Origin: UTCHB3 sp964625575
GTDB taxonomy: Bacteria > Bacteroidota > Ignavibacteria > Ignavibacteriales > Ignavibacteriaceae
Length of the DNA: 64,000 bases
Reading direction: 5' to 3'
NCBI GenBank assembly: GCA_964625575.1
Contig: CAZVBQ010000004.1
Location: 1 to 64,000, forward strand
Shown piece after piece: positions 44,358 through 52,876 of the stretch (position 1 is its first letter; each line of letters begins with the position of its first letter). Below the pieces are notes generated by a model that saw nothing but the letters and a program-made list of their open reading frames with translations, searched no databases and had not been told where the DNA came from. The position numbers were made by a program, and so were the translations under genes.

Positions 44358-44603
44358 TATAAGGTTCCCTGTTAAAAGTAAACACCTGACATCACTTCCT
44401 TCCTGATTTACTAATTTAATCAGTACATTTACTAATTTATTTTAATAATTACAAATTAATAAAAAATATTTATAAAATTATTTGCAATAATCTTGGGAGA
44501 ATTGGGATAAAAATTGTAGTTTAAACTTGTGTTGTTACAAATTGATCGCAACAGATCGATTTCCGGTTATCTACAATTTTTAGACTAAACGAAAAGTACT
44601 ATA

Positions 44604-45521
44604 ATGAAAAAGATTTTACTTCTTGCGGTGTTTATCTCAGCCTGTCTTTTCCCCTATCTCAGTAACCCAAAGCCCTTTATCAATGATCAATTACCTCACT
44701 CCAGGTTTGAAACAGGCGTTAGTAACCTTCCGGTATCCCATGACGATCTCCCCTCAATCAAAAAGCAAATGGAAATGGTGTTTGTTGAAGGTGGTACTTT
44801 CATGATGGGAAGTGATGAGGGTGACTCCACTCAACAACCGGTTCACAAAGTGACAGTAAACAGTTTTTATATCGGAAAATATGAAATTTCTCAAGAATTC
44901 GAAGACAGTTTGGCTTTTATCTTCAAAGACGAATCAGAAGTGCATCCGGTGAAGGATTCAACACACTGGCTTCATTATTACTACCGGTTGTGCAATTATT
45001 TAAGCGAAAGAGAAGGACTGAAACCAGCGTACAAATTCGAGAAAATATTGATAAAGAGAGGCGGGGCTTCCAAAAGTGATTCTACAGTAATACTTGCCAC
45101 TTGTGACTTTAAAGCGAATGGTTACAGACTGCCGACAGAGGCCGAATGGGAGTTCGCCGCCCGCGGTGGTAATAAAAGCAAAGGATATAAATTCAGCGGC
45201 AGTAATAACTTAGAAGAGGTTGGGTGGATCGAAATTGGTTTTGGAGACTACTTTACGCGCCCGGGGATGAAAAAACCGAACGAACTTGGGCTATACGATA
45301 TGAGCGGGGGGCTGGGCGAATACTGCTGGGACTTTTATGCACCCTACGATCGTAAAACACAAATTAACCCGACCGGACCACCCTTAGGTAAGGAGATCGT
45401 TTTCAGAGGTGGCTGCCTTTATGATTCGCAGGATGGTTGCACTGTGACTGCCCGGCGGGGTGATTCGCCCGGTCGAATGTACGCCCTGCCCGTAACTATC
45501 CGGTTGGCACGATCGAAGTAA
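44604..45521 (+). CDS. secreted FGE-sulfatase/SUMF1-fold protein
   Basis: The 305-residue product starts with a signal peptide (MKKILLLAVFISACLF). The FGE-sulfatase fold is shown by MVFVEGGTFMMGSDEGD, VNSFYIGKYEIS, YRLPTEAEWEFAARGG, GLYDMSGGLGEYCWDFY and a final FRGGCLYDSQDGC. The usual GNVWEW block is altered to GGLGEYCW, and the active-site Cys pair of true formylglycine-generating enzymes is not at its normal place, so it is probably a structural or binding member, not a sulfatase activator. Confidence 0.85.
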   Translation: MKKILLLAVFISACLFPYLSNPKPFINDQLPHSRFETGVSNLPVSHDDLPSIKKQMEMVFVEGGTFMMGSDEGDSTQQPVHKVTVNSFYIGKYEISQEFEDSLAFIFKDESEVHPVKDSTHWLHYYYRLCNYLSEREGLKPAYKFEKILIKRGGASKSDSTVILATCDFKANGYRLPTEAEWEFAARGGNKSKGYKFSGSNNLEEVGWIEIGFGDYFTRPGMKKPNELGLYDMSGGLGEYCWDFYAPYDRKTQINPTGPPLGKEIVFRGGCLYDSQDGCTVTARRGDSPGRMYALPVTIRLARSK

Positions 45522-45563
45522 TTCATAACACACTGATTTACCTCCAATCGACCCAAATAAAAA

Positions 45564-45587
45564 AAGCCGGATCGCAAAATCCGGCTT
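45564..45587 (-). terminator. terminator of the respiratory operon
   Basis: AAGCCGGAT (45564-45572) pairs perfectly with ATCCGGCTT (45579-45587), loop of 6. On the minus strand the stem ends in seven T. It closes the long act-cox operon and could also work weakly for the convergent FGE-like gene. Confidence 0.88.
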
Positions 45588-45652
45588 AAAACTTCACACC
45601 CGCGCAACGGGCAACGCGCAACGGGCAACGATTCCTCGCTACTCGCCACTCA
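45588..45652. repeat. GTTGCCC / GAGTAGCGAG word array
   Basis: CGCAACGGGCAACGCGCAAC (45603 onward) is followed by TCGCTACTCGCCACTCACTA. Read on the minus strand, this is the same order of words as at 61153-61216 inside the glcF-type gene: TAGTGAGTGG, GAGTAGCGAG, then repeated GTTGCCC. Confidence 0.85.
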
Positions 45653-46972
45653 CTACTTACTCTTATACGTCTCCATAATATACTTCGCGACGGCTTTAAC
45701 CTCTTTAGGTTTCAGACCTTGCGCGGGCATCGGAGGATAGGCAGGGTTCTTCTTCACGGGGTTACCGATGAAGTTAACCAATTCTTCCATTTTGCCCTCA
45801 TATTTGGGAAGTGTCTCTTTGTACGGAGGTCCGACCAATTTCACATCCCATTTGTGGCAAGCCTGGCATTTCTGCTGGAAGATCGCTTCGCCGCTGATCT
45901 CGGCACCGCCGGTGGCAGCAAGAAGCTTTTTCATGGTTGAATCGTAATCAGCACCGAGCTGGAGCGAGTGAAGTTTTGTGCTCTGTTTGAAAGCATTCTG
46001 GTCACCGATTATAAGCGCCATGGCTGAAAAAACGAGGAAAAGAAGCGCCCAGCTTGTGGCGTTCATGTTTTTCTTCTTCGCGATCTCGTAGATTGCGTGG
46101 AAGAGTCCGAACACCAGCACGGCTGCCAACGCCATATAGAGAAGTGTCGGTCTGCTCATCGAAGAGGCAGGAATCTGAATGGTATGGATAAGTATCAGCA
46201 ACGGAAGCGAGTAAGCCGAGATCATCGCGATCTTCGTGAAGCTGTTTCTCGCTAATTCCTTGTATTCGTCTGAGGCGTCTTTTATTCCGCCTTCCCAGTA
46301 GAAGAATCTGAAAAGCATTACTGCCGCGGTTATGGCGAAACCGAAAGCGAAAACATAGAGCCACTTCATAAAGAAGCTCCCAGAAAGGAAGATCAGAAGC
46401 AAGTTCTTCGAGGCTGCCCACTCGTTTGAGTAGATGCCAAGTGCCAAACCCGCGATAACAAAGTATGTGGATGAGATCATCATGAAGAGGGCCCACGGAC
46501 CGGAGAATCTGTTCAGATCGCTGGCGCTCTCGAAGTAAGATTCAACTTCATCGTCACTTTCCATCTTCTTGAAAAGTCCTTTGAACTCGAGTGAGTACCT
46601 GTAGATGTAAACAAGGATCACTGCCGGAACGCTGAGAAGAGAGCCGAAGAAAAGGTACCCGACCGAAGCGATCTTCATCTGATGGAGTATCTGAGCGGCA
46701 ATGAAAGTAAGGACAAAAGGAGGCAGCATCGCGAGGATGAATCCGGCTGTCTTCTTGAATGTAGCTGTTCTGATAATATCCGATGAAAGCTTCAGATAGA
46801 GGGGATCACCGGTTAATCTTGCTTTCCTTTTGTAGTAAAGCGAGAGTGAGATACTCCCCATGAGCATTCCGGTGAACGGAATGTAAAGGAAGAGAGCAAG
46901 CATCATCATGTAGTGAAGGAGCTGAATGTGTTCCAGTGACTGAGGTAACACTAATTTGTCGAGAAACTCCAT
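45653..46972 (-). CDS. multi-helix membrane protein with C-terminal cytochrome c domain
   Basis: The 439-residue product has about nine membrane helices (residues 15-335), then one heme c domain with CQACH (FQQKCQACHKWDVKLVGPPY) and a likely Met ligand in AYPPMPAQGLK, near residues 360-435. It is the last gene of the act-cox operon and may pass electrons between ACIII and the oxidase or act in oxidase assembly. The membrane part is not a family I can name; I recall similar genes beside cox operons in Ignavibacteria. Confidence 0.75.
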   Translation of the reverse strand: MEFLDKLVLPQSLEHIQLLHYMMMLALFLYIPFTGMLMGSISLSLYYKRKARLTGDPLYLKLSSDIIRTATFKKTAGFILAMLPPFVLTFIAAQILHQMKIASVGYLFFGSLLSVPAVILVYIYRYSLEFKGLFKKMESDDEVESYFESASDLNRFSGPWALFMMISSTYFVIAGLALGIYSNEWAASKNLLLIFLSGSFFMKWLYVFAFGFAITAAVMLFRFFYWEGGIKDASDEYKELARNSFTKIAMISAYSLPLLILIHTIQIPASSMSRPTLLYMALAAVLVFGLFHAIYEIAKKKNMNATSWALLFLVFSAMALIIGDQNAFKQSTKLHSLQLGADYDSTMKKLLAATGGAEISGEAIFQQKCQACHKWDVKLVGPPYKETLPKYEGKMEELVNFIGNPVKKNPAYPPMPAQGLKPKEVKAVAKYIMETYKSK

Positions 46973-46973
46973 A

Positions 46974-47837
46974 CTAGAATAATCCTTTCGGCATCAATTT
47001 ATCTATTGAAATAACAATAACCATATACAAAACAAAATAATTTATACCCATGAACGCTTTCCTGAAAGCGAGCCTGCCGGTATCGTGCTTCAGCAGACGG
47101 GCGGAATAGACTATAAGCGCTCCGGCGGAGAAAATAATCATGAGGACAGTCACCCACCCTTCAACAAGATTGAAGAGAGGAAAAAGAAGTGCCGAGAGTG
47201 CCGTGGCAACGATCCACGAAAAAGTGATCCGTGAAAGCTGCACTTCGTTGAACCGGCTCATGATCGTCGGAAGCCCCGAAGAGACGTAGTCTTTATCGAG
47301 AAACAAAAGCAACAGCCAGAAATGAGGGATCTGCCATATAAAGAAGAAAAAGGCTAGCAGTATGCTCGCGGGGGATGTGAACTCCCCTCCTCCGGCTACC
47401 CATCCCACCACGGGTGGAATAGAACCGATTATCGACCCTGGAACCACCGCGAATGGATTCTTCCTCTTCATTGGGGTGTAGATGATATTATACCACACCA
47501 GCGCCAAAAGACCGAGCGCCATCACAAGGAGTCCGTTGGAAATGTAGAGGATCGCGGAACCCGAGATGACCAGCGTCAGGGCGATAATTATGACCTGCAC
47601 CCTCGAGAGTGCACCGGATGGAAGCGGACGGTTTCTCGTCCTGTTCATCCTGTTATCAATATCGATCTCCTGAAGATGATTTACGGAAGCCGAGCCGCAC
47701 GCCGTAAGGAAGATTCCGATAACCGGCCATATAACCCCGGAGTCAACCGTTCCGCGTGACAACAGGTATCCGAAGCCGGTCGTTATTGAAACCAGCATCG
47801 TTATCCGTATCTTGATCAGGTCGAGTAAAGTTCTCAT
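46974..47837 (-). CDS. ctaB: protoheme IX farnesyltransferase (heme O synthase)
   Basis: The 287-residue UbiA-type prenyltransferase has about nine helices. The Asp-rich site is NHLQEIDIDNRMNRTRNRPL and a second lies in LFLDKDYVSSGLPTI. It attaches farnesyl to heme b, giving heme O for the oxidase coded upstream. It abuts coxB directly (46974-47837 against 47838). A heme A synthase (ctaA) gene is not present in the window. Confidence 0.95.
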   Translation of the reverse strand: MRTLLDLIKIRITMLVSITTGFGYLLSRGTVDSGVIWPVIGIFLTACGSASVNHLQEIDIDNRMNRTRNRPLPSGALSRVQVIIIALTLVISGSAILYISNGLLVMALGLLALVWYNIIYTPMKRKNPFAVVPGSIIGSIPPVVGWVAGGGEFTSPASILLAFFFFIWQIPHFWLLLLFLDKDYVSSGLPTIMSRFNEVQLSRITFSWIVATALSALLFPLFNLVEGWVTVLMIIFSAGALIVYSARLLKHDTGRLAFRKAFMGINYFVLYMVIVISIDKLMPKGLF

Positions 47838-48563
47838 TTACTTCTTTACGTCAGCTTTTTTAGGTGCTGCTTTGGTTGTGTCCTTCACTTCCTTGGCGGA
47901 GGTGGTATCTTTCACGGCAGCGGTTGTATCAGCCGCGGGAGCGATGCTCACGCCCGTTTGTTTGGCCTTGTATGCCAGCCATGAATCAAACACATCCTTC
48001 TTTACGATATGAACTTTGGTGTACATGTTCCAATGGTTCAGTCCACAGTACTCAGCGCAGGCAATGTCATAAACACCTGTTTCATCCGACTGGAACCACA
48101 GTGTGTTGTTCTTGTTCGGAAGCGCGTCTTTCTTGAACCTGAAGTGAGGGATGTAAAAGCTGTGGCTAACATCCATCGAGGTGATATCAACCTGAATGGG
48201 GGTGCCAACCGGAACGTACAAAGTGTCGGCTTTCACACCATTGGCGTACTCGAAGTTCCACTTCCACATCTGACCGATCACTTTGATCTTCATCGCGTTT
48301 GCCGGAGGTGTAGCCAGTGCTTCAAATCCGAGGTAGCCATACCAGAACATGCCCGCCACAAGAATAAGGGGGATCACGGTCCATGTGATCTCAAGGGCTA
48401 CATTTCCCTCGATGTTAACGGCTTTTTTGTGCCGTTTCGCGTTGTATTTATAGACGAACCAGAGCATCGCTGCCGTTATTGCCACGAGAAGTATCGTGGA
48501 AATGGCGACTATAAATGTGAACGCGTGATTTACACTGTCTATGTAATTTGTTTCATTAAACAT
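47838..48563 (-). CDS. coxB: cytochrome c oxidase subunit II
   Basis: The 241-residue product has two N-terminal helices and a cupredoxin domain with the complete CuA site: the His of the DVSHSFYIPHFR block and CAEYCGLNHWNM. The C-terminus carries an Ala/Lys/Thr-rich tail (~40 residues) and no fused cytochrome c, unlike caa3 subunits II. The electron donor must therefore be a separate protein; several cytochromes c are coded in the same operon. Confidence 0.95.
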   Translation of the reverse strand: MFNETNYIDSVNHAFTFIVAISTILLVAITAAMLWFVYKYNAKRHKKAVNIEGNVALEITWTVIPLILVAGMFWYGYLGFEALATPPANAMKIKVIGQMWKWNFEYANGVKADTLYVPVGTPIQVDITSMDVSHSFYIPHFRFKKDALPNKNNTLWFQSDETGVYDIACAEYCGLNHWNMYTKVHIVKKDVFDSWLAYKAKQTGVSIAPAADTTAAVKDTTSAKEVKDTTKAAPKKADVKK

Positions 48564-48569
48564 TTATTA

Positions 48570-48875
48570 TCATCCTTGCAAAAAACTATAGTCTGAGAAT
48601 AAAAGAATTAGTGATACTGCCAGGAAGAAGATCGATGTATATACAAAAACAGTAAACATCCTGTTCTCCACCTCGAGGTGCATGAAGACTTTCATAACAA
48701 GGAAAGACTTAAGCCCCGCCACAGAGAGCGCGGTGATAATGGTCAGGTTTCCGAAATTAATACCCGCAACCGCGACAGTAAGTCCGGTAAGCACCAAAAG
48801 GGCAAACCAGATTATTATGTAGTGGCCGTATCCGTGTGAGTGTTCTTTATGTTCGTGTGTGTTGTGTTCGCTCAT
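48570..48875 (-). CDS. cytochrome c oxidase subunit IV (prokaryotic type)
   Basis: The 101-residue product begins with a His-rich cytoplasmic stretch (HNTHEHKEHSHGYGH) and then has three membrane helices (IIWFALLVLTGLTVAVAG, LKSFLVMKVFMHL, FVYTSIFFLAVSLILLF). Size, helices and the place between coxC and coxB match the COX4_pro family. Its exact role is supportive: stability of subunits I and III in related oxidases. The His-rich end might bind copper, as a guess. Confidence 0.85.
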   Translation of the reverse strand: MSEHNTHEHKEHSHGYGHYIIIWFALLVLTGLTVAVAGINFGNLTIITALSVAGLKSFLVMKVFMHLEVENRMFTVFVYTSIFFLAVSLILLFSDYSFLQG

Positions 48876-48883
48876 CTAAAACC

Positions 48884-49513
48884 TCAACCTATCAGATAAA
48901 ATAATGGGAAAAGGAAGATCCAGATGACGTCAACAAGGTGCCAGTAGAGACCGGCCGACTCAAGTCTTACGAATGAGTCTTTGTTGATCTTGTCTTTCCA
49001 GGTCCACCAGGTCATTGTGGCAATTAGCACCATACCGATGATAACGTGAAGTCCGTGAAGACCTGTCATCACATAATACAAGCCGAAGAAGAGTACTTCC
49101 CCGCTTTCTTTTTCAAGGAGTTTCTCGCTTCCGGGGTAAATACCGTGCGATATCTTCGCTGACCACTCGAAAAACTTGTTAACAAGGAACCCGAGCGCCA
49201 TGCCGAGCGTCACCAACTGGAAGAAGATTGAAAGATACTTCTGCCCTTTCGAAATGGCGACGATTGAGAGCACGATCGTGAGACTGCTGGTGAGCAGGAT
49301 GATCGTGTTCAGCGCGCCAAAAAGGGTGTTCAGTTCCTTGGCAGCAATATGAAACTGCTCAGAATGGGTGAATTTATAAACAGCGTATACCAGGAACATT
49401 CCGCCGAAAAGCAGAAGTTCGGTGAACAGAAAAAGCCACATTCCAAGGCGGGAGCCTTCATCATCGCGATGCATGTGTTCTACTGTTCCCTGCGCGGTTG
49501 TTGGATCGCTCAA
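48884..49513 (-). CDS. coxC: cytochrome c oxidase subunit III
   Basis: The 209-residue product is the short five-helix form of subunit III. The family shows in GMWLFLFTELLLFGGMFLVY, VMTGLHGLHVIIGMVLIATM and the final SAGLYWHLVDVIWIFLFPLF. It begins inside the end of coxA (4-base overlap), so the two are co-translated. Confidence 0.95.
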   Translation of the reverse strand: MSDPTTAQGTVEHMHRDDEGSRLGMWLFLFTELLLFGGMFLVYAVYKFTHSEQFHIAAKELNTLFGALNTIILLTSSLTIVLSIVAISKGQKYLSIFFQLVTLGMALGFLVNKFFEWSAKISHGIYPGSEKLLEKESGEVLFFGLYYVMTGLHGLHVIIGMVLIATMTWWTWKDKINKDSFVRLESAGLYWHLVDVIWIFLFPLFYLIG

Positions 49514-51162
49514 ACCTTTTCCTCCTCTAATTCAGGTGAAGAAACTTCATTTCTCTTGTATTCGTACGGTCCTGCTTCAACAACAGGTTCTTTTTCAAAA
49601 TTGAAAACATAAGGGGGTGTGGGGGTTGTCCACTCAAGGGTCTCACCGTTCCAGATGTTCTTTTCGGTAACCACTTTGCCCTTCTTTACGGCATTGTAAA
49701 GGTTGATGAACATGATCAGCAAACCGGTGATAAGCACCCATGAACCAACCGTTGAAAGCATGTGATAAGGCTGAAATTCAGGAAGATAGTCATAATATCT
49801 TCTCGGCATGCCGAGCCATCCCATTACAAACATCGGGAAGTAGAGCAGGTTAAAGCCGATGAAAAGGGTCCAGAAACCGGCCTTCGCGGCAGTCTTGTTG
49901 TACATCCTTCCGAACATTTTTGGCCACCAGTAGTGCATCGCGGCGAAAATACCGAAACCGGTACCTCCGAACATCACATAGTGGAAGTGCGCGACAATGA
50001 ACGATGTATCGTGGATGTGCAGGTTAACCGAGAGTGCTCCCTGAATAAGACCAGTGAATCCACCGATCGCGAAAAGGAAGATAAAGCCGAGCGCGAACAG
50101 AAGCGGCGGCTCGGTAAGAATGGAACCTTTGTAAAGCGTTGACACCCAGTTGAAAACCTTGATCGCCGAAGGGATCGAAACGAGGAAGGTCAGAACTGAG
50201 AAAACGATCATCGCCACGCCGCTCATGCCTGTGGTGAACATGTGATGCGCCCACACCAGCGACCCGAGGAAAGCGATCGCGATACTCGAGAATGCTATAA
50301 ACTTGTATCCAAAAATTGTTCTCTGCGAGAAAACAGGAATGATTTCTGAGATCACACCCATCGCCGGGAGGATCATGATATACACCGCGGGGTGCGAATA
50401 GATCCAGAAAAGGTGCTGGAAGAGAACAGGGTCGCCACCGAGAGCGGGATCAAAAATACCTACTTTAAGGGTTCTCTCAAAAACCACGAGAAGGAGGGTG
50501 ATACCGATGATCGGGGTCGCGAGAACCTGAATCCAAGCGGTCGAGTAAAGCGACCATACAAAAAGAGGCATCTTGAAGAAGGTCATCCCCTTCGCTCTTA
50601 AGCGGTGGATGGTCACCACGAAATTGATACCCGTGAGAATCGATGAGAATCCAAGCACGAATGCCGCAGTAAGCGCGGGAATCACGTTTGTTGAAGTTCT
50701 TACTGAGTAAGGGATGTAGAATGTCCACCCGGTATCAGGGGCGCCACCCGGCAAGAAAACCGAAGTGATTGCCATCAGTCCGCCTATTACAAACAGCCAC
50801 CATGAAAGGAGGTTCAACCTCGGGAACGCCACGTCGGCAGCTCCGACCATGATCGGGAGGAAGAAGTTTCCGAACACCGCGGGGAGTCCCGGGATAATGA
50901 AGAGGAAGATCATTATCAGACCATGCAGGGTGAATATCGAGTTGTAGGTCTGGGGGTCCATGATCGTTTTTCCGGGGGCGATAAGTTCGAGCCTCATCAG
51001 AAAACCGAATGTGACACCCACGGCGAAGAACGCAAGCATCGTGACCAGGTAAAGAATACCGATCCGCTTGTGGTCCACCGACAGAATCCAACCCAACAGA
51101 CCGGAATGCTTCCCTTTGTAGTCGAGATAACTTACATTCACATCATTTGTTGTTGAAGACAT
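49510..51162 (-). CDS. coxA: cytochrome c oxidase subunit I, A2 type
   Basis: The ATG at 51162 (MSSTTNDVNVSYL) has an AAGGTG ribosome site and avoids overlap with the SCO gene, so it is preferred over the longer frame from 51213. The ~550-residue product has the heme a/a3 and CuB ligands, including HPAVYIMILPAMG and HDTSFIVAHFHYVMFGG. In place of the Glu of A1 oxidases it has YSHP (LFWIYSHPAVY), the mark of A2-type enzymes such as the Rhodothermus and Thermus caa3 oxidases. It is the proton-pumping catalytic subunit. Confidence 0.97.
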   Translation of the reverse strand: MSSTTNDVNVSYLDYKGKHSGLLGWILSVDHKRIGILYLVTMLAFFAVGVTFGFLMRLELIAPGKTIMDPQTYNSIFTLHGLIMIFLFIIPGLPAVFGNFFLPIMVGAADVAFPRLNLLSWWLFVIGGLMAITSVFLPGGAPDTGWTFYIPYSVRTSTNVIPALTAAFVLGFSSILTGINFVVTIHRLRAKGMTFFKMPLFVWSLYSTAWIQVLATPIIGITLLLVVFERTLKVGIFDPALGGDPVLFQHLFWIYSHPAVYIMILPAMGVISEIIPVFSQRTIFGYKFIAFSSIAIAFLGSLVWAHHMFTTGMSGVAMIVFSVLTFLVSIPSAIKVFNWVSTLYKGSILTEPPLLFALGFIFLFAIGGFTGLIQGALSVNLHIHDTSFIVAHFHYVMFGGTGFGIFAAMHYWWPKMFGRMYNKTAAKAGFWTLFIGFNLLYFPMFVMGWLGMPRRYYDYLPEFQPYHMLSTVGSWVLITGLLIMFINLYNAVKKGKVVTEKNIWNGETLEWTTPTPPYVFNFEKEPVVEAGPYEYKRNEVSSPELEEEKV

Positions 51163-51163
51163 A

Positions 51164-51970
51164 TTATGCACCTTCTTTAATATCTTTTGTTTTTGATTTG
51201 CTAAGTAACACAACCATACCCACTGCTGCTGCCAGAATTATGAGGACACCGAAGATACGTGTAACGTTAAGAACGTAGGTTTCGCTTTCGTTGTCATAAT
51301 TGAAGCAGAATTTAAGCACTTTAGCGACTGTCGGGGCTGTTTTTCCGTCCATTGCCTCATAGATCGACATTTTGATATCGAAAGGGAGATACTTCGGCCC
51401 GATTATGTACCTTGTTATCATTCCATCTTTCGCTATCGCCATTATCACGCCGGGGTGAACTATCTGATCGCCAGCCCTTCTGAAAGTGATACCCGCGAGA
51501 GCGGTTATCTTCTTTATCGAAACGGAGTCACCTGTCAGGAAGTGCCAGGAGTTCTCCGGCAGTCCGACCGCGCCTGAGGAGAGAACACCTTTCTTCTTCT
51601 CAGCGGCGATCGCCGGGGTTTCATGGTGATCGATCGAAATGCTCACGAGCTGGTAGTCCTTGCCGGGGGCAAGATCAAGTCTCCTGATCTGTGAGGCAAC
51701 ATCAGCGATCATTGGCGAACACATTGATGGACATTTATAATAAACGAACATCAGGATCGTCGGCTTGTCGATGATACTGCTCAGTGGCATCTTCTCCCCT
51801 TTCTCGTTGGTGAAAACCATGTCGAGAGGTAGTTTGGTACCGAGTTTACTGTCGTCAAGCCCCACTTCCTCACTACCCTGGTTGAGGGGGAAGGAAACGG
51901 AGAAGAACAACAGAAAAAGGAATAACAGTCTTACAGTCATATTTCTAATCACAAAGCGCTTTTCAGCCAT
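51164..51970 (-). CDS. SCO1/SenC-type copper chaperone
   Basis: The 268-residue product has an N-terminal signal or anchor, a thioredoxin-like domain and a C-terminal helix (IFGVLIILAAAVGMVVLLSK). Copper ligands are the CPSMC pair in YYKCPSMCSPMIADV and the His in QIVHPGVIMAI. It would deliver copper to the CuA site of CoxB. The start is uncertain: the ATG at 51970 overlaps the upstream gene by 22 bases, and MTVRLLFLF at 51940 is an alternative. Confidence 0.9.
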   Translation of the reverse strand: MAEKRFVIRNMTVRLLFLFLLFFSVSFPLNQGSEEVGLDDSKLGTKLPLDMVFTNEKGEKMPLSSIIDKPTILMFVYYKCPSMCSPMIADVASQIRRLDLAPGKDYQLVSISIDHHETPAIAAEKKKGVLSSGAVGLPENSWHFLTGDSVSIKKITALAGITFRRAGDQIVHPGVIMAIAKDGMITRYIIGPKYLPFDIKMSIYEAMDGKTAPTVAKVLKFCFNYDNESETYVLNVTRIFGVLIILAAAVGMVVLLSKSKTKDIKEGA

Positions 51971-52863
51971 CCAAACATCTTGTCAAGATCATCTTTACTC
52001 ATCGAGAAAAGCTTGTACTTAAAGCCGTTACTTTCAAGGTTGCTCTTTGCAACTTTAATGAAGGCTTCTGTTCCCTCTTTCCAACCCGGATTTGAGAGGA
52101 GGAAGTAGAGGGCAAGCTTCTTGTTCTCGGCAGTTGTAACAAATAACTTCGCGCCTTCGTTCGTCTTCGCCAGCTTGTCAGCTGTGGCAAGCAAGGTTTG
52201 AAGCTTCTTTCCGGCGGCCGAGTTATCTTTTACTTTCATAGCCATCGCGCCGGTTACAGGAATTGTACCCGGTTTGAACGTTCCCTTGGTCAACTGATAC
52301 TTGTCATCAAGTTCCTTGATCTGGGCATCGGTTACCGTGGGGGCGTCGGTCATAAAGTTGTTTCTAATGTAGTAGATCAGACCAACCCTTTGATCGGCGG
52401 GAATTACATCGTAAGCCGCCATGCCGTTCTTGGCGATACCTTCCTGAAGTGTCTTCCACATCGCGGGGAAATCGCGTCCGTTTGTCCAGCCGTCAGTGGC
52501 ATGGAAATTTCTCGGCTTCGGGTTCAGCGCGGCGCCGGCAGTTCCGTCACCTTTACCCGCTGCACCGTGACAAGAAACGCAGTTGGTGTTATAGAGCTCT
52601 TTTCCTTTGGCGATAAGCTCATCGGAAGGCTTTTTTAACATCGCGGCGTCAACGGCTGTCAGCATCGCGGGATCAGCCACGGGAAGCTCAGCAACAATTG
52701 TGGTTGAATCAAACAACCTCGCCGGAAGTCCGTTCTGATTTACAGTCCCAAGATTTCTGGCGTAGTAAATTCCGATCCCGATCAATACGATAAAGAGATA
52801 GGGATATGCCGCCGCGAGAAAAGCTATGGGATTATCAAATTTTTTCGTTTTATTATCACTCAT
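51949..52863 (-). CDS. membrane-anchored monoheme cytochrome c
   Basis: The 304-residue product has one N-terminal helix (PYLFIVLIGIGIYYA), then a class I cytochrome c domain with one CVSCH at about residue 96 (NCVSCHGAAGKGDG) and a possible Met ligand in GMAAYDVI. A C-terminal region of about 100 residues (TLLATADKLAKTNEGAKLFV) has no heme site. It lies between actF and the SCO/cox genes and is a good candidate for the carrier between ACIII and the oxidase. Confidence 0.85.
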   Translation of the reverse strand: MSDNKTKKFDNPIAFLAAAYPYLFIVLIGIGIYYARNLGTVNQNGLPARLFDSTTIVAELPVADPAMLTAVDAAMLKKPSDELIAKGKELYNTNCVSCHGAAGKGDGTAGAALNPKPRNFHATDGWTNGRDFPAMWKTLQEGIAKNGMAAYDVIPADQRVGLIYYIRNNFMTDAPTVTDAQIKELDDKYQLTKGTFKPGTIPVTGAMAMKVKDNSAAGKKLQTLLATADKLAKTNEGAKLFVTTAENKKLALYFLLSNPGWKEGTEAFIKVAKSNLESNGFKYKLFSMSKDDLDKMFGWLKSAL

Positions 52864-52876
52864 TCTCTTTCTCCTC

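Noticed and set aside
44604..45521. True formylglycine-generating enzyme
   Set aside because: The catalytic cysteine pair is not at its normal place and the GNVWEW block is altered; only the fold is supported.
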